Shown: positions 9,618 to 18,401 of the stretch, piece by piece
Numbering within the stretch: position 1 is the first letter of the stretch
Layout: every line of letters starts with the position of its first letter
The notes under the pieces: generated by a model
Databases searched by the model: none
Told to the model about the DNA's origin: nothing
Seen by the model: only the letters and a program-made list of their open reading frames with translations
Translations under genes and position numbers: made by a program
Origin: Polynucleobacter sp. HIN5
GTDB taxonomy: Bacteria; Pseudomonadota; Gammaproteobacteria; Burkholderiales; Burkholderiaceae
NCBI RefSeq assembly: GCF_030297555.1
Contig: NZ_AP028136.1
Span: 248,001-312,000, forward strand
Length of the DNA: 64,000 nucleotides
Direction: 5' to 3'

Positions 9618-9676
9618 CTTATTTTAAAGAAAACTTTAATATGATTGCTTCATTTTAAAGTTTTCTTTAAAATAAG
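9618..9676. promoter_or_regulatory. Large inverted-repeat operator immediately upstream of the Fic gene
   Basis: Two 22-base arms (9618-9639 and 9655-9676) are exact reverse complements, separated by 15 bases. Each arm also contains its own small palindrome (TTAAAG-N4-CTTTAA), so there are two dyads centred 37 bases apart. The right arm ends 2 bases before the Fic ATG and covers its ribosome site, while a -10-like TATGAT (9640-9645) lies in the spacer. Occupancy would block transcription and translation. The likely binder is the Fic protein's own C-terminal winged helix or the upstream HigA-like protein. Confidence 0.75.
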
Positions 9677-9678
9677 GC

Positions 9679-10878
9679 ATGACGATTAAAGCAACCCTTA
9701 AAACCCAACGAAGTACTGGGAAGTACATTCAATCCACCACACTTGGGGAGGTGGTTAAAGCGTTTGTGCCAGAGCCACTACCGCCCCAAAGACCAGAGAT
9801 CGCCTTAGAGAGTTTCCAGGAACTTAATTACAAAGCTGAGATGGCCCTAGCGCGTCTTGCAGGAGTGGCCGCATTGGTGCCTTCGGTCGATTGGTTGCTC
9901 TATGGGGCCATCCGCAAGGAGGCATTGCTAACTTCTCAAATTGAGGGGACCCAAGCCACCATTACTGACTTATTTGATAACGAAGCTGGTATACAAGTAA
10001 GCAATACCGATGATGTGGAGGAGGTGGTTAACTATATTGCTGCCTACCGGTTGGTGCGTGAGAATTTGCAAGATCCCAAGGGTTTGCCAATTAGCGTTCG
10101 ACTGCTTTGCAAGGCCCACAAGGTTTTACTAAAAGGTATTCGTGGGGCTGGAAAGCAACCAGGTCAACTTCGACAATCACAAAACTGGTTAGGCGGAACC
10201 CGACCCGGGAATGCAGTTTTTGTTCCACCTCCGGCTGATCATGTGGGGAGCTTGATGAGTGAGCTTGAAAAGTTCATTCATGATCAGAATTTCAATTCTC
10301 ATAAGGTCAACGAGCAAAGACTACCACCTCTAGTGGTCATTGCGCTCGTGCACGCTCAATTTGAAACCATTCATCCATTTTTAGATGGCAATGGCCGTAT
10401 TGGGCGCTTACTCATATCTGCTCTTTTAGAGGATTTTGGATTGCTGCCGGAGCCACTTTTGTATTTGAGTAGTTATTTAAAGCAACATCAAATGGAATAC
10501 TACCGACTTCTATCGGCAATACGCGCTGAGGGCGATTGGGAATCGTGGATTCAATTTTTCCTGGAGGCGGTAGATGTTGCCGCCACTAAAGCTGAAAAAA
10601 ACATTGTTCAAATTGGAGCTTTAGTAGCAAATGATCGAAAAAAAGTGTTCGAATCCCCAGTTGGTGGAACAGCCACGCAGCGCTTATTTGAAATGCTACC
10701 GATGATGCCTCGCTTTACGGTAGAGGGGGCGCGAGCGGCTCTAACAACTTCCTACCCAACCGCGAACTTGGCTGTCAAAAATTTAGAAGCCCTGGGTATT
10801 ATTTCTGAGCAAACGGGAAACAGGAAGAATCGAAGTTTTAGCTACCACCAATATATCCAACTCTTATCAGCAGATTGA
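9679..10878 (+). CDS. Fic family protein (class II, N-terminal inhibitory helix, C-terminal winged helix)
   Basis: This 399-residue protein has the Fic core motif HPFLDGNGRIGR at residues 232-243 (His232, Asp236, Asn238 and Arg240 intact), so it is probably an active AMP-transferase. The inhibitory motif T-SQI-EG at residues 85-90 (Glu89) lies N-terminal to it, defining the self-inhibited class II arrangement. An N-terminal Fic_N-type region precedes it. The C-terminal 70 or so residues (RFTVEGARAALTTSYPTANL, LEALGIISEQTGNRKNRSF) look like a winged helix. The target is unknown. It is probably self-regulated through the adjoining operator. Confidence 0.9.
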   Translation: MTIKATLKTQRSTGKYIQSTTLGEVVKAFVPEPLPPQRPEIALESFQELNYKAEMALARLAGVAALVPSVDWLLYGAIRKEALLTSQIEGTQATITDLFDNEAGIQVSNTDDVEEVVNYIAAYRLVRENLQDPKGLPISVRLLCKAHKVLLKGIRGAGKQPGQLRQSQNWLGGTRPGNAVFVPPPADHVGSLMSELEKFIHDQNFNSHKVNEQRLPPLVVIALVHAQFETIHPFLDGNGRIGRLLISALLEDFGLLPEPLLYLSSYLKQHQMEYYRLLSAIRAEGDWESWIQFFLEAVDVAATKAEKNIVQIGALVANDRKKVFESPVGGTATQRLFEMLPMMPRFTVEGARAALTTSYPTANLAVKNLEALGIISEQTGNRKNRSFSYHQYIQLLSAD

Positions 10879-10952
10879 ATGGTAGCTAATTCGATCCTTA
10901 GGTTATCCCAATTCTTGTAAAACAAAATTTGGCTGGGATTTATGCTAGTGAA

Positions 10953-11162
10953 TCAAATGTGCTCCAACTCATAGGAGTGTATTAGCTCACAAACTAAATC
11001 AAAAAGGCTTAAGAGCGACTCGTTGTTTGATGAGCAAAGAGCATCTGAAATTTGATCGACAATGAGCAGCATTCGATCGTGATCTTGAGAGTTACGAATT
11101 ACCGATATAGGGCATATTTGATGAAATTGATCCCATCTTTTATCTAATTTGAGTAAATCCAT
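10953..11162 (-). CDS. Small ORF resembling a truncated HigA N-terminal segment
   Basis: This 69-residue ORF lies between fic and murB. ISVIRNSQDHDRMLLIVDQI and LFDLVCELIHSYELEHI resemble the helical N-terminus of HigA antitoxins. The frame stops exactly where that segment would continue into the helix-turn-helix. No toxin or HTH follows, and the region upstream of its start (11163-11234) carries no recognisable HigB frame. It is probably a relic. The flanks (10879-10952 and 11163-11234) show nothing else. Confidence 0.35.
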   Translation of the reverse strand: MDLLKLDKRWDQFHQICPISVIRNSQDHDRMLLIVDQISDALCSSNNESLLSLFDLVCELIHSYELEHI

Positions 11163-11234
11163 ACCGAATCTTACATCACGGTAGCAAACTAACTTGAGGA
11201 ATGTATGGTTGTTCCGTGAGCTGTTATCAAATTG

Positions 11235-12263
11235 TTAAGTAAAGAGAATCGGTTCAACAACTAATTCAACGCCAAAGGTCTCTTTCACCCTTTTCTGAAT
11301 CTGCTCCGCAAGCCCAAGCAGTTCCCCTGCATTACCTCCACCGCGATGTGTAAGAACTAGGGCCTGTTTGTCGTGAACCCCCACATTACCCAGTTGCATC
11401 CCTTTAAAGCCGCATTGGTCGATGAGCCATCCAGCAGCAAGCTTGCTATGCGTAGCCGATTCTGGATAACTCACCATCTGGGGAAAATGTTCTTTTAAAA
11501 TTTGCAATTGCTGATTGGAAATTACAGGATTTTGAAAAAAACTACCGACATTTCCAATCACCTTGGGATCCGGTAATTTTTGAGTACGGATTGCGCACAC
11601 TGCTTCAAATATTTCAGGGGCAGTGATCGCATCAACTGAGCGATTAGCAAAATGGTTGGTGAGATCGGCGTATGACAGGCGTGGTTGCCATACCTTGGGT
11701 AGATTAAAAATGACTGCTGTGATCACAAAGCGATTCCGTTCATCTTTAAACACACTGTGCCGATAGGAAAATTGGCAATCCGCTTTGGATAGACTGACCC
11801 ACTGATTGGTTTGGCAATCATAGGCTTCTACCGCATCGATGTACTCTTTCACCTCAACCCCATAGGCGCCAATATTTTGGATGGGCGCTGCGCCAACCGT
11901 GCCTGGAATCAAAGCAAGGTTTTCAAGGCCCCGATAGTTTTGATCCAAGGTCCAGCCAACGAAGTCATGCCAGTTCACCCCAGCTCCTACCCGCAATCGT
12001 GTATTTGAATCACGATTCTCTAGAATCTCGATGAAATCGATGTCCATGAGGAGGGTGACTCCTTGTAATTGGTCGGGTAAAACAACGTTACTACCTCCTC
12101 CAAGAACGCGATGGGATAACCCGGCATTTTTGGCCCAGCGAATCGCAGCGGGGATTTGCTCAGCTTGGGTAATGGGTAACACCCACTCGGCCACCACTTC
12201 AAAGCCTAAGGTATTACGATCCTCTAAGGAGTAATTGGCGAGTGGCTTGTAATCAAAGTTCAT
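11235..12263 (-). CDS. murB: UDP-N-acetylenolpyruvoylglucosamine reductase
   Basis: This 342-residue FAD enzyme makes UDP-MurNAc for peptidoglycan. The FAD-binding motif VLGGGSNVVLPDQ is at about residues 54-66. LIPGTVGAAPIQNIGAYG is the substrate/FAD loop, VIGNVGSFFQNPVIS holds the catalytic Ser, and the C-terminal VVEPILF carries the conserved Glu. The length fits the E. coli-like type I enzyme. It is transcribed alone on the minus strand, diverging from yajQ with about 90 bases between starts. Confidence 0.96.
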   Translation of the reverse strand: MNFDYKPLANYSLEDRNTLGFEVVAEWVLPITQAEQIPAAIRWAKNAGLSHRVLGGGSNVVLPDQLQGVTLLMDIDFIEILENRDSNTRLRVGAGVNWHDFVGWTLDQNYRGLENLALIPGTVGAAPIQNIGAYGVEVKEYIDAVEAYDCQTNQWVSLSKADCQFSYRHSVFKDERNRFVITAVIFNLPKVWQPRLSYADLTNHFANRSVDAITAPEIFEAVCAIRTQKLPDPKVIGNVGSFFQNPVISNQQLQILKEHFPQMVSYPESATHSKLAAGWLIDQCGFKGMQLGNVGVHDKQALVLTHRGGGNAGELLGLAEQIQKRVKETFGVELVVEPILFT

Positions 12264-12354
12264 GCCACAATCTTATTCGGGTTTTGCATGAAGAACGAAA
12301 TTGGTCTAAAAATAGCAAAACCGTCATGATTACAACATTCGTTTGGAGAGGTAA

Positions 12355-12840
12355 ATGCCGTCATTTGATACTGTGTGCGAACCCAATGTCGTGGAGCTCA
12401 AAAATGCTGTCGAGCAAGCCAATAAAGAAATTACAAACCGCTTTGACTTTAAAGGTTCAGACGCGCGCGTCGAGCAAAAAGATAACGAACTCATTTTGTT
12501 TGCTGATGATGACTTTAAATTAGGGCAAGTGCGCGATGTACTCTTTAGCAAAATGGCCAAACGCAATGTGGACGTAAGGTTTTTAAAAGACGATAAGACC
12601 GAAACGATGTCAGGCGATAAGCGAAAGCAAACTATGAAACTTTTAAAAGGCATCGAGCAAGAGCTTGCTAAAAAGATCGTGCGCATCATCAAAGACAGCA
12701 AAATTAAAGTGCAAGCGAGTATTCAAGGTGATGCGGTGCGCGTGACTGGTGCCAAGCGCGATGATTTGCAGACTGCGATGGCGTTGCTGCGAAAAGAAGC
12801 AAGCGAAGCCCCTCTGGCGTTTAACAATTTTCGCGACTAA
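12355..12840 (+). CDS. yajQ: YajQ family nucleotide-binding protein
   Basis: This 161-residue protein starts [19 protein letters not shown] and contains [19 protein letters not shown] and [20 protein letters not shown], all typical of YajQ/UPF0234. Some members bind cyclic di-GMP and modulate LysR-type regulators, so a signalling role is possible. A GGAGAGG ribosome site lies just upstream. xerD follows after 3 bases, so the two are likely co-transcribed. Confidence 0.95.
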   Translation: MPSFDTVCEPNVVELKNAVEQANKEITNRFDFKGSDARVEQKDNELILFADDDFKLGQVRDVLFSKMAKRNVDVRFLKDDKTETMSGDKRKQTMKLLKGIEQELAKKIVRIIKDSKIKVQASIQGDAVRVTGAKRDDLQTAMALLRKEASEAPLAFNNFRD

Positions 12841-12843
12841 TTT

Positions 12844-13749
12844 GTGGTTTTGGCATCTCAAAATGCGATTGATCAGTTTTGTGATGCCTGTTGGCTCGAA
12901 GACGGCCTTTCAAAAAATACGTTAAGTGCCTATCGGCGAGATCTCACTTTATTTGCCACTTGGTTGGGTGAGCAAAAAAATGCCAGCGATCTTTATCACG
13001 TCCAGGAGGCAGATCTCACGGCCTACATGGCAGTAAAGCGAGGCGATAAAGCCACCACAGCCAATCGGCGCCTAACCGTCTTTAAGCGCTTTTATCGCCA
13101 TGCACTGCGTCTTGGCTATGTCAAAGAAGATCCGTGTGCGAAATTACGAGCAGCTAAGCAAGCACAGCGTTTCCCCAAGGTCTTGAGTGAAGATCAGGTC
13201 ATTGCGTTACTGAATGCCCCCAATATTGAGCAGCCGCTGGGATTGCGCGATCGCACCATGCTCGAGCTGATGTACGCGAGCGGCTTACGAGTCTCAGAAA
13301 TTGTGTCACTCAAAACTGTATCGTTAGGACTCAATGAAGGGGTGGTGCGGGTGGTCAACGGCAAGGGCGGTAAGGAGCGCATTGTGCCTTTTGGGGGAGA
13401 GGCTGGGCAGTGGTTACGTCAATACCTACAAGAGGCCCGACCGATTCTTTTGGAAGGAAAAAATTGCCAAGAGGTTTTTGTGGGGCGCCGTACAGGCACT
13501 GGATTAACCCGTCAAGCCTTCTGGTTCATCATTAAACGATACGCGAGTCTTGCGGGTATCAAAGTGGCTCTCTCACCGCATACCCTGCGCCATGCTTTTG
13601 CAACGCATCTTCTAAATCATGGTGCGGATTTGCGTGTGGTGCAGCTCTTACTGGGGCACGCTGATATCTCCACCACCCAAATTTATACCCATGTGGCCCG
13701 TGAGCGTCTCAAATCCTTACACGCCACCCACCATCCGCGTGGTTCTTAA
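12844..13749 (+). CDS. xerD: Site-specific tyrosine recombinase XerD
   Basis: This 301-residue recombinase resolves chromosome dimers at dif together with XerC. Catalytic residues are all visible: Arg149 (SGLRVSEI), Lys174 (NGKGG), His246 and Arg249 (SPHTLRHAFATHLL), His272 (LLGHADISTTQ) and Tyr281, each two positions from the E. coli XerD numbers. The N-terminal SAM-like domain (FCDACWLEDGLSKNTLSAYR) matches XerD better than XerC. No in-frame ATG exists; GTG at 12844 is used (TTG at 12850 is an alternative). Confidence 0.94.
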   Translation: MVLASQNAIDQFCDACWLEDGLSKNTLSAYRRDLTLFATWLGEQKNASDLYHVQEADLTAYMAVKRGDKATTANRRLTVFKRFYRHALRLGYVKEDPCAKLRAAKQAQRFPKVLSEDQVIALLNAPNIEQPLGLRDRTMLELMYASGLRVSEIVSLKTVSLGLNEGVVRVVNGKGGKERIVPFGGEAGQWLRQYLQEARPILLEGKNCQEVFVGRRTGTGLTRQAFWFIIKRYASLAGIKVALSPHTLRHAFATHLLNHGADLRVVQLLLGHADISTTQIYTHVARERLKSLHATHHPRGS

Positions 13750-13771
13750 TCAAATCCGCTAGTATTGATTT

Positions 13772-14389
13772 ATGGACGAGTTGATAAAGTATTGTTGGTT
13801 GATCCCGGTGGCGTATTTGCTAGGGTCGATCTCGTTTGCGGTGGTTGTCAGTCGCGCGATGGGTTTGCCGGACCCCTATACCCATGGTTCTAAAAATCCA
13901 GGCGCTACTAATGTCTTGCGCACTGGCAATAAAGTCGCTGCTGCCCTCACCTTGATTGGGGACGCGGCCAAAGGGTGGTTGGCAGTCACTCTCGCGCGAG
14001 CAGTCTTAGGCGACGCCAGCCAGGAAAGCGTCAACATTCTCCTAGGACTAGTGGCGATTGCCGTCTTTATCGGACACCTCTATCCGATCTTTCATCGCTT
14101 TAAAGGGGGCAAGGGTGTAGCCACAGCCGCAGGGATCTTATTTGCCATCAATTGGGCTTTGGGCTTGGCCACTTTAGGAACTTGGTTGATTGTGGCAGTC
14201 TTTATGCGCTACTCATCACTTGCTGCCCTGTGCGCCGCAGTCTTTGCACCGATTTATTTCACCTTTTTATTTGGTGTGCAGCCCATGGGATTAGCTATTT
14301 TGATGATGAGTGCACTTCTCATTTATCGCCATCGCAGTAATATCCGCAATCTTCTCAATGGCACGGAGACGCGCCTCACTAAAAAATAG
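13772..14389 (+). CDS. plsY: Glycerol-3-phosphate acyltransferase PlsY
   Basis: This 205-residue integral membrane protein transfers acyl groups from acyl-phosphate to glycerol-3-phosphate, the first step of phospholipid synthesis. It has several hydrophobic helices and the conserved loops [16 protein letters not shown] and [17 protein letters not shown]. An N-terminal [14 protein letters not shown] helix matches the family. It follows xerD by about 20 bases and precedes a MAPEG gene by 9 bases. Confidence 0.95.
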   Translation: MDELIKYCWLIPVAYLLGSISFAVVVSRAMGLPDPYTHGSKNPGATNVLRTGNKVAAALTLIGDAAKGWLAVTLARAVLGDASQESVNILLGLVAIAVFIGHLYPIFHRFKGGKGVATAAGILFAINWALGLATLGTWLIVAVFMRYSSLAALCAAVFAPIYFTFLFGVQPMGLAILMMSALLIYRHRSNIRNLLNGTETRLTKK

Positions 14390-14398
14390 GCCATCACT

Positions 14399-14788
14399 AT
14401 GAGCATTGCAATTATCTGTGTCATACTCGCTGGGTTTTTACCGATCATTGCAGCGGGCATTGCGAAGTTTGGTCCCACTGAGAACTCTGCAAGCGATCCC
14501 TATGACAACAACCAACCGCGCGAGTGGCTTGCCAAGCAAACGGGATTGCGTGCACGTGCGAATGCAGCGCAAGCCAATACCTTTGAGTCCTTACCTTTTT
14601 TCTATGTTGCGATTGCGATTGCGATGATCTTGCAAGCGCCCCAAGCACGCATCGATGTGTTGGCAATTGCTTACCTTTTAGCTCGCGTGGCCTATATTGC
14701 ATGCTATGTGATGGACTGGGCGAACTTGCGCACCTTCGTGTGGCTCATTGGATTTGCGTGTACAGTAGCTTTATTCTTCCAAATTTAG
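14399..14788 (+). CDS. MAPEG family membrane protein
   Basis: This 129-residue protein has about four hydrophobic helices. The stretch RANAAQANTFESLPFFYVAI with nearby ARVAYIACYVMDW is the pattern of the MAPEG family (microsomal glutathione transferase/eicosanoid relatives). In bacteria these small membrane proteins may act as glutathione-dependent enzymes, but the specific substrate is unknown. It is tightly placed between plsY and folE. Confidence 0.85.
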   Translation: MSIAIICVILAGFLPIIAAGIAKFGPTENSASDPYDNNQPREWLAKQTGLRARANAAQANTFESLPFFYVAIAIAMILQAPQARIDVLAIAYLLARVAYIACYVMDWANLRTFVWLIGFACTVALFFQI

Positions 14789-14815
14789 GTCAGCACCCAA
14801 GACGCTGAGACTTTT

Positions 14816-15580
14816 ATGCCCCGCGCAATTAAACAAACCCCATCCAAAGCGAGTACTCCATCAGTGACTCGTAAGAGTCGCAAAAGTGAAGAGGGCGCGC
14901 CACTTTCGCAAGTCATCCGTAAACGCATTCAAGCGAAGAGAGCCCGTTTTCATGCAAACGACAATATTGCGCAGTTCATTGAACCCGGTGAGATCGATGG
15001 TTTGATTGATGAAGTAGCTGGCAAGCTCCAAGGGGTTCTTGAGAGTTTGGTGATTGATACGGAGAGTGATCACAACACGCGTGGTACCGCCTATCGGGTG
15101 GCTAAGATGTATGTCAACGAAGTGTTCACCGGACGCTACACCCCACAACCTAATCTCACCAAGTTTCCGAACATTACGCGTCTAAATGAGCTCATGATCA
15201 TCGGGCCCATTGCGGTCAAGAGCGCGTGCTCGCACCATTTGTGCCCGATTATGGGGCGCGTGTGGATTGGGGTGTTGCCCGATAAGCAAACGGCGCTGAT
15301 TGGTTTGTCTAAATACGCTCGCATCACCGAATGGGTGATGTGTCGGCCACAAATTCAGGAAGAGGCCGTGGTGGAACTTGCCAACATCCTCGAAGAGAAG
15401 ATGAAGCCCACTGGATTGGCACTTGTCATGGAAGCCGATCACTTTTGCATGCAGTGGCGCGGCGTGAAGGATCTCAATTCCAAGATGGTCAATAGTGTGA
15501 TGCGCGGTTCATTTCTAAAGGATGCGAATTTGCGCCGAGAGTTCTTAGCGCTCATGGATAAGCAGCAAGGCAAGCAGTAG
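14816..15580 (+). CDS. folE: GTP cyclohydrolase I
   Basis: This 254-residue enzyme makes 7,8-dihydroneopterin triphosphate from GTP for folate. Zinc and catalytic motifs are present: SACSHHLCPIMGRVWIG (Cys and His ligands) and EADHFCMQWRGVKDLNSK (second Cys). Conserved GLSKYARITEW lies between. The first 55-60 residues are a Lys/Arg-rich extension not found in the short E. coli enzyme. The start at 14816 follows the MAPEG gene by 27 bases. Some of the extension could be dispensable. Confidence 0.94.
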   Translation: MPRAIKQTPSKASTPSVTRKSRKSEEGAPLSQVIRKRIQAKRARFHANDNIAQFIEPGEIDGLIDEVAGKLQGVLESLVIDTESDHNTRGTAYRVAKMYVNEVFTGRYTPQPNLTKFPNITRLNELMIIGPIAVKSACSHHLCPIMGRVWIGVLPDKQTALIGLSKYARITEWVMCRPQIQEEAVVELANILEEKMKPTGLALVMEADHFCMQWRGVKDLNSKMVNSVMRGSFLKDANLRREFLALMDKQQGKQ

Positions 15581-15598
15581 AGCCCCATCTTATTGATT

Positions 15599-15613
15599 TG
15601 AGAATCATTCTCA
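15599..15613. promoter_or_regulatory. Fur-box-like 7-1-7 palindrome
   Basis: TGAGAATCATTCTCA is a perfect 7-1-7 inverted repeat and fits the Fur half-site form TGATAAT-N-ATTATCA with one symmetrical substitution (T to G). It lies about 100 bases upstream of the HiPIP start, in a region with a TATAAA at 15641-15646. Iron-dependent control of the downstream iron-sulfur protein is inferred. Confidence 0.65.
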
Positions 15614-15713
15614 GTTAAAAAATCAATTAAATCAGTAGCTTATAAAACACTACAACGAGTGTTGATTTGTGTTTTAAGATCGCATCTGCAGTTTTTTTGA
15701 ACACGGAGAATCC

Positions 15714-16025
15714 ATGAAAAACACACGTCGTCAATTTTTGATCATGTCTGCTGCCGGTGCAGCCACTTTGTCACTCAATAACTTGGCTCAAGCACAAGCC
15801 ATGGTTGCTGAGACCGATCCACAAGCACAAGCCTTGGGTTACAAAGCGGATACCACTAAGGTCGATACCAAGAAGTATCCAAAGCACGCCAATACGCAGC
15901 GTTGCGATAACTGCGCCCTGTACCAAGCCAAAGCTGGTGCTGCTGCTGGTGGTTGCAGCCTTTTTGCTGGTAAGCAAGTGGCCGCTGCCGGCTGGTGCTC
16001 AGCATGGGCTAAGAAAGCAGGTTAA
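15714..16025 (+). CDS. High-potential iron-sulfur protein (HiPIP), Tat-exported
   Basis: This 103-residue precursor has a twin-arginine signal (KNTRRQFLIMSAAGAATLSL) ending near AQAQA. The mature part carries four cysteines in HiPIP spacing (RCDNCALYQ, GGCSLFAG, GWCSAWAKK), expected to bind one 4Fe-4S cluster. HiPIPs are periplasmic electron carriers. A good GGAGA ribosome site precedes the ATG, with a Fur-like box further upstream. Convergent with rubrerythrin across a strong shared terminator. Confidence 0.93.
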   Translation: MKNTRRQFLIMSAAGAATLSLNNLAQAQAMVAETDPQAQALGYKADTTKVDTKKYPKHANTQRCDNCALYQAKAGAAAGGCSLFAGKQVAAAGWCSAWAKKAG

Positions 16026-16069
16026 TTCGAAACAAGCCTTTCAACATCCTTGCGATGTTTAACCAAATA

Positions 16070-16102
16070 AAAATGGCGCTCAATTGAGCGCCATTTTCTT
16101 TT
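16070..16102. terminator. Bidirectional rho-independent terminator between HiPIP and rubrerythrin
   Basis: A perfect 14-base stem arm (AAAATGGCGCTCAA) and its complement (16070-16097), whose centre would form a small AATT loop, are followed by CTTTT on the plus strand. On the minus strand an A/T-rich stretch also follows. It can end both convergent transcripts. Confidence 0.88.
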
Positions 16103-16119
16103 CCTAAAAAAACGACGAA

Positions 16120-16557
16120 TTAGGAATTTGCCAAGTGTGCTTCTAAGGTCTTGGTGAACTTGTTAGCGTGGCTGCGCTCAGCCTTAGCCAAAGTCTCAAA
16201 CCAATCAGCAATCTCGTCAAAACCTTCTTCACGAGCGGTTTTAGCCATACCTGGGTACATATCGGTGTACTCATGGGTCTCACCAGCAATCGCTGCTTGG
16301 AGGGCTTCGGCAACGGTCTTAGCAGGCATGCCAGTACCTGGCTCGCCAGCGCCACCATTGATCAAATACTCCATATGACCGTGAGCGTGACCGGTCTCGC
16401 CTTCGGCGGTAGAGCGGAAAACAGCTGCTACGTCGTTTGCACCAGCAATGTCAGCTTGGTTTGCGAAGTACAAATAACGACGGTTGGCTTGGGACTCACC
16501 AGCAAATGCTTCTTTCAACGACTGTTCAGTCTTGGTACCTTTTACCGACTTAGCCAT
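16120..16557 (-). CDS. rbr: Rubrerythrin (ferritin-like diiron domain only)
   Basis: This 145-residue protein carries the diiron four-helix signature: [48 protein letters not shown] and [12 protein letters not shown] provide the Glu/His ligands. The C-terminal rubredoxin domain of classical rubrerythrin is absent, as is common for this short form. The role is peroxide reduction in the cytoplasm. A strong AAAGGAG ribosome site precedes the ATG. It is convergent with the HiPIP gene. Confidence 0.92.
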   Translation of the reverse strand: MAKSVKGTKTEQSLKEAFAGESQANRRYLYFANQADIAGANDVAAVFRSTAEGETGHAHGHMEYLINGGAGEPGTGMPAKTVAEALQAAIAGETHEYTDMYPGMAKTAREEGFDEIADWFETLAKAERSHANKFTKTLEAHLANS

Positions 16558-16941
16558 ATAAATCTCCTTTAGAATGAATGGGTTATAAATTTAGAGGCAG
16601 CGACGGGAGAGGCTCTCCCGGCACTAGTCCACTTAGTAATTATCAGAAATTTTGATGACCGTTTCATCGTATTTTTGTATAGATCCAATAGGAAAAAACT
16701 AGTGATTTTCTTAATGGATAGTTAAAGTTAATCAATCTTTAGGGGTATTTGTAAGTATTTGAATTCTTTGAGGGATATACGCGACACCCAGAAGACAGAG
16801 GAGGCTCTTGGATTTAGGTCGGTTTCATCCTGCCCTCTGTTTTGAAGCAATACAATAAGGTGCATTGGGATTGGGTCAGGTGCAGTACAAAATTGGCTCA
16901 AAACTTAAGGTGAGTCAGTCCAAATCAACCGATTCGAAAAT
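16558..16941. other. 384-base intergenic region between divergent rubrerythrin and pyrR
   Basis: No gene is seen. A GC-rich hairpin (CGGGAG-AGGCT-CTCCCG, 16604-16620) falls in the expected 5' leader of rubrerythrin but has no T-tract on either side, so it is not a normal terminator. Another possible stem pairs ACAGAGG (16795-16801) with CCTCTGT (16834-16840), followed by TTTT, in the pyrR leader; its loop is long and the element is weak. No tRNA or clear promoter was recognised. Confidence 0.55.
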
Positions 16942-17454
16942 ATGGATGCTGAGCTTCTCTATCAAAAGTTACTAAATCATCTGCGGGAGAAGCTCCAAAG
17001 TGAACCAACCCTTCAGATCGCCGGACTTGCCATTGGCGGTGCCTGGGTTGCTAAGCGCCTCGCCAACGATTTAAGCTTGGCACAATACGGCGTGATTAAT
17101 GTGGCGTTTCATCGCGACGATTATGCGGAGAAAGGGTTGGCAGCGATTCGATCGGCCGACACCATGGCAACGCATCTCCCCTTTGAGGTCACTGGCGCTC
17201 AAATCGTACTCATCGATGATGTGCTCTTTACTGGAAGAACCGTGCGCGCGGCGCTCAATGAACTCTTTGATTTTGGCAGGCCCGCTGCCGTGGAGCTGAT
17301 GGTACTTGCCGATCGGGGTCGACGGGAGTTGCCGATCGCTGCTGATTTTGTCGGTGAGCATATCCAGCTACCGGACACTCAAATCCTGGCTTTGGAAAAA
17401 GTAACCAAGGGCAACCACGAACTCTTTCGCTTCGTTCTCGAGGAGCGCGCATGA
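16942..17454 (+). CDS. pyrR: PyrR, phosphoribosyltransferase-type pyrimidine regulator / uracil phosphoribosyltransferase
   Basis: This 170-residue type I phosphoribosyltransferase has the PRPP-binding motif [20 protein letters not shown] (about residues 90-109) and [16 protein letters not shown] near the N-terminus. [15 protein letters not shown] follows PyrR better than other family members. In many bacteria PyrR also regulates pyr mRNAs, though no clear attenuator was recognised upstream. Its stop overlaps the pyrB start by 4 bases (ATGA), so the two are translationally coupled. Confidence 0.92.
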   Translation: MDAELLYQKLLNHLREKLQSEPTLQIAGLAIGGAWVAKRLANDLSLAQYGVINVAFHRDDYAEKGLAAIRSADTMATHLPFEVTGAQIVLIDDVLFTGRTVRAALNELFDFGRPAAVELMVLADRGRRELPIAADFVGEHIQLPDTQILALEKVTKGNHELFRFVLEERA

Positions 17455-18401
17455 CCATGCAAACAAATTCCGCAGGCGAGCTCACCCATTTACTCACGCT
17501 CGAAGGTATGCCCAAAGAGCAGATCGTCCACATTTTGGATACTGCGCAGCAGTTTGTGAGCGTGACCGACCCTGCCCGTGAAGTGAAAAAAGTGCCGCTC
17601 CTGCGGGGCAAGAGCGTCTTTAATCTCTTTTTTGAGAACTCCACGCGTACCCGCACAACCTTCGAGATTGCAGCCAAGCGCCTCTCGGCGGATGTGATTA
17701 ATCTGGATATCTCGACCTCATCAACCGCTAAGGGCGAGAGTCTCATGGATACCATCGATAATCTCATTGCGATGCAGGCCGATATTTTTGTGGTGCGTCA
17801 CAGTGTCTCGCGCGCTCCGATTGAGATTGCGAATCACGTACCACCCTATGTCCATGTGATTAACGCCGGTGATGGGAGCCATCAGCATCCCACGCAAGGC
17901 TTACTCGATATGTACACCATGCGCCACTTTAAGAAGGACTTCACCAAACTTAAGGTAGCGATTGTGGGGGACATTGTGCATAGCCGCGTCGCGAAATCGA
18001 ATATTCATGCGCTCACTGCTTTGGGTTGCACTGACATTCGCGCCATTGGTCCTGAGAGTTTGCTCCCCAATGATTTGGATTTGCTGGGCGTGAAAGTATT
18101 TCATAGCATGGAGGAGGGTCTGCGCGGCGTTGATGTGGTGATGACGCTACGCATTCAAAAAGAGCGCATGGAAGCGGGTAAGGTTCCTGAAGGCGCTGCA
18201 TTTTTTAATCAGTTTGGACTCACCCCTGCACGTTTAGCACTCGCCAAACCCGATGCGATTGTGATGCATCCCGGCCCCATGAATCGCGGGGTGGAAATTG
18301 ATTCAGCGGTGGCCGATGGTGCTCAATCGGTCATCCTCAAACAAGTCACTTTTGGAATTGCTGTCCGGATGGCGGTGATGTCAATCGTGGCGGGCAACTA
18401 A
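17451..18401 (+). CDS. pyrB: Aspartate carbamoyltransferase catalytic subunit
   Basis: This 316-residue enzyme makes carbamoyl-aspartate, the committed step of pyrimidine synthesis. Diagnostic motifs are [19 protein letters not shown] (carbamoyl phosphate site), [17 protein letters not shown], and [13 protein letters not shown] near the C-terminus. It overlaps pyrR by 4 bases. A pyrC-like gene often follows in related genomes; here the end overlaps by 21 bases the 3' end of an opposite-strand glycosyltransferase, marking the left border of the glycan island. Confidence 0.97.
   Translation: MTMQTNSAGELTHLLTLEGMPKEQIVHILDTAQQFVSVTDPAREVKKVPLLRGKSVFNLFFENSTRTRTTFEIAAKRLSADVINLDISTSSTAKGESLMDTIDNLIAMQADIFVVRHSVSRAPIEIANHVPPYVHVINAGDGSHQHPTQGLLDMYTMRHFKKDFTKLKVAIVGDIVHSRVAKSNIHALTALGCTDIRAIGPESLLPNDLDLLGVKVFHSMEEGLRGVDVVMTLRIQKERMEAGKVPEGAAFFNQFGLTPARLALAKPDAIVMHPGPMNRGVEIDSAVADGAQSVILKQVTFGIAVRMAVMSIVAGN

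Noticed and set aside
15646..15663. AACACT-N6-AGTGTT inverted repeat upstream of HiPIP
   Set aside because: Short stem, no known operator match, no T-tract; the Fur-like box nearby is the better-supported site.
16604..16620. GC-rich hairpin as terminator
   Set aside because: No T-tract on either strand and it lies in the leader of rubrerythrin, not after a gene.
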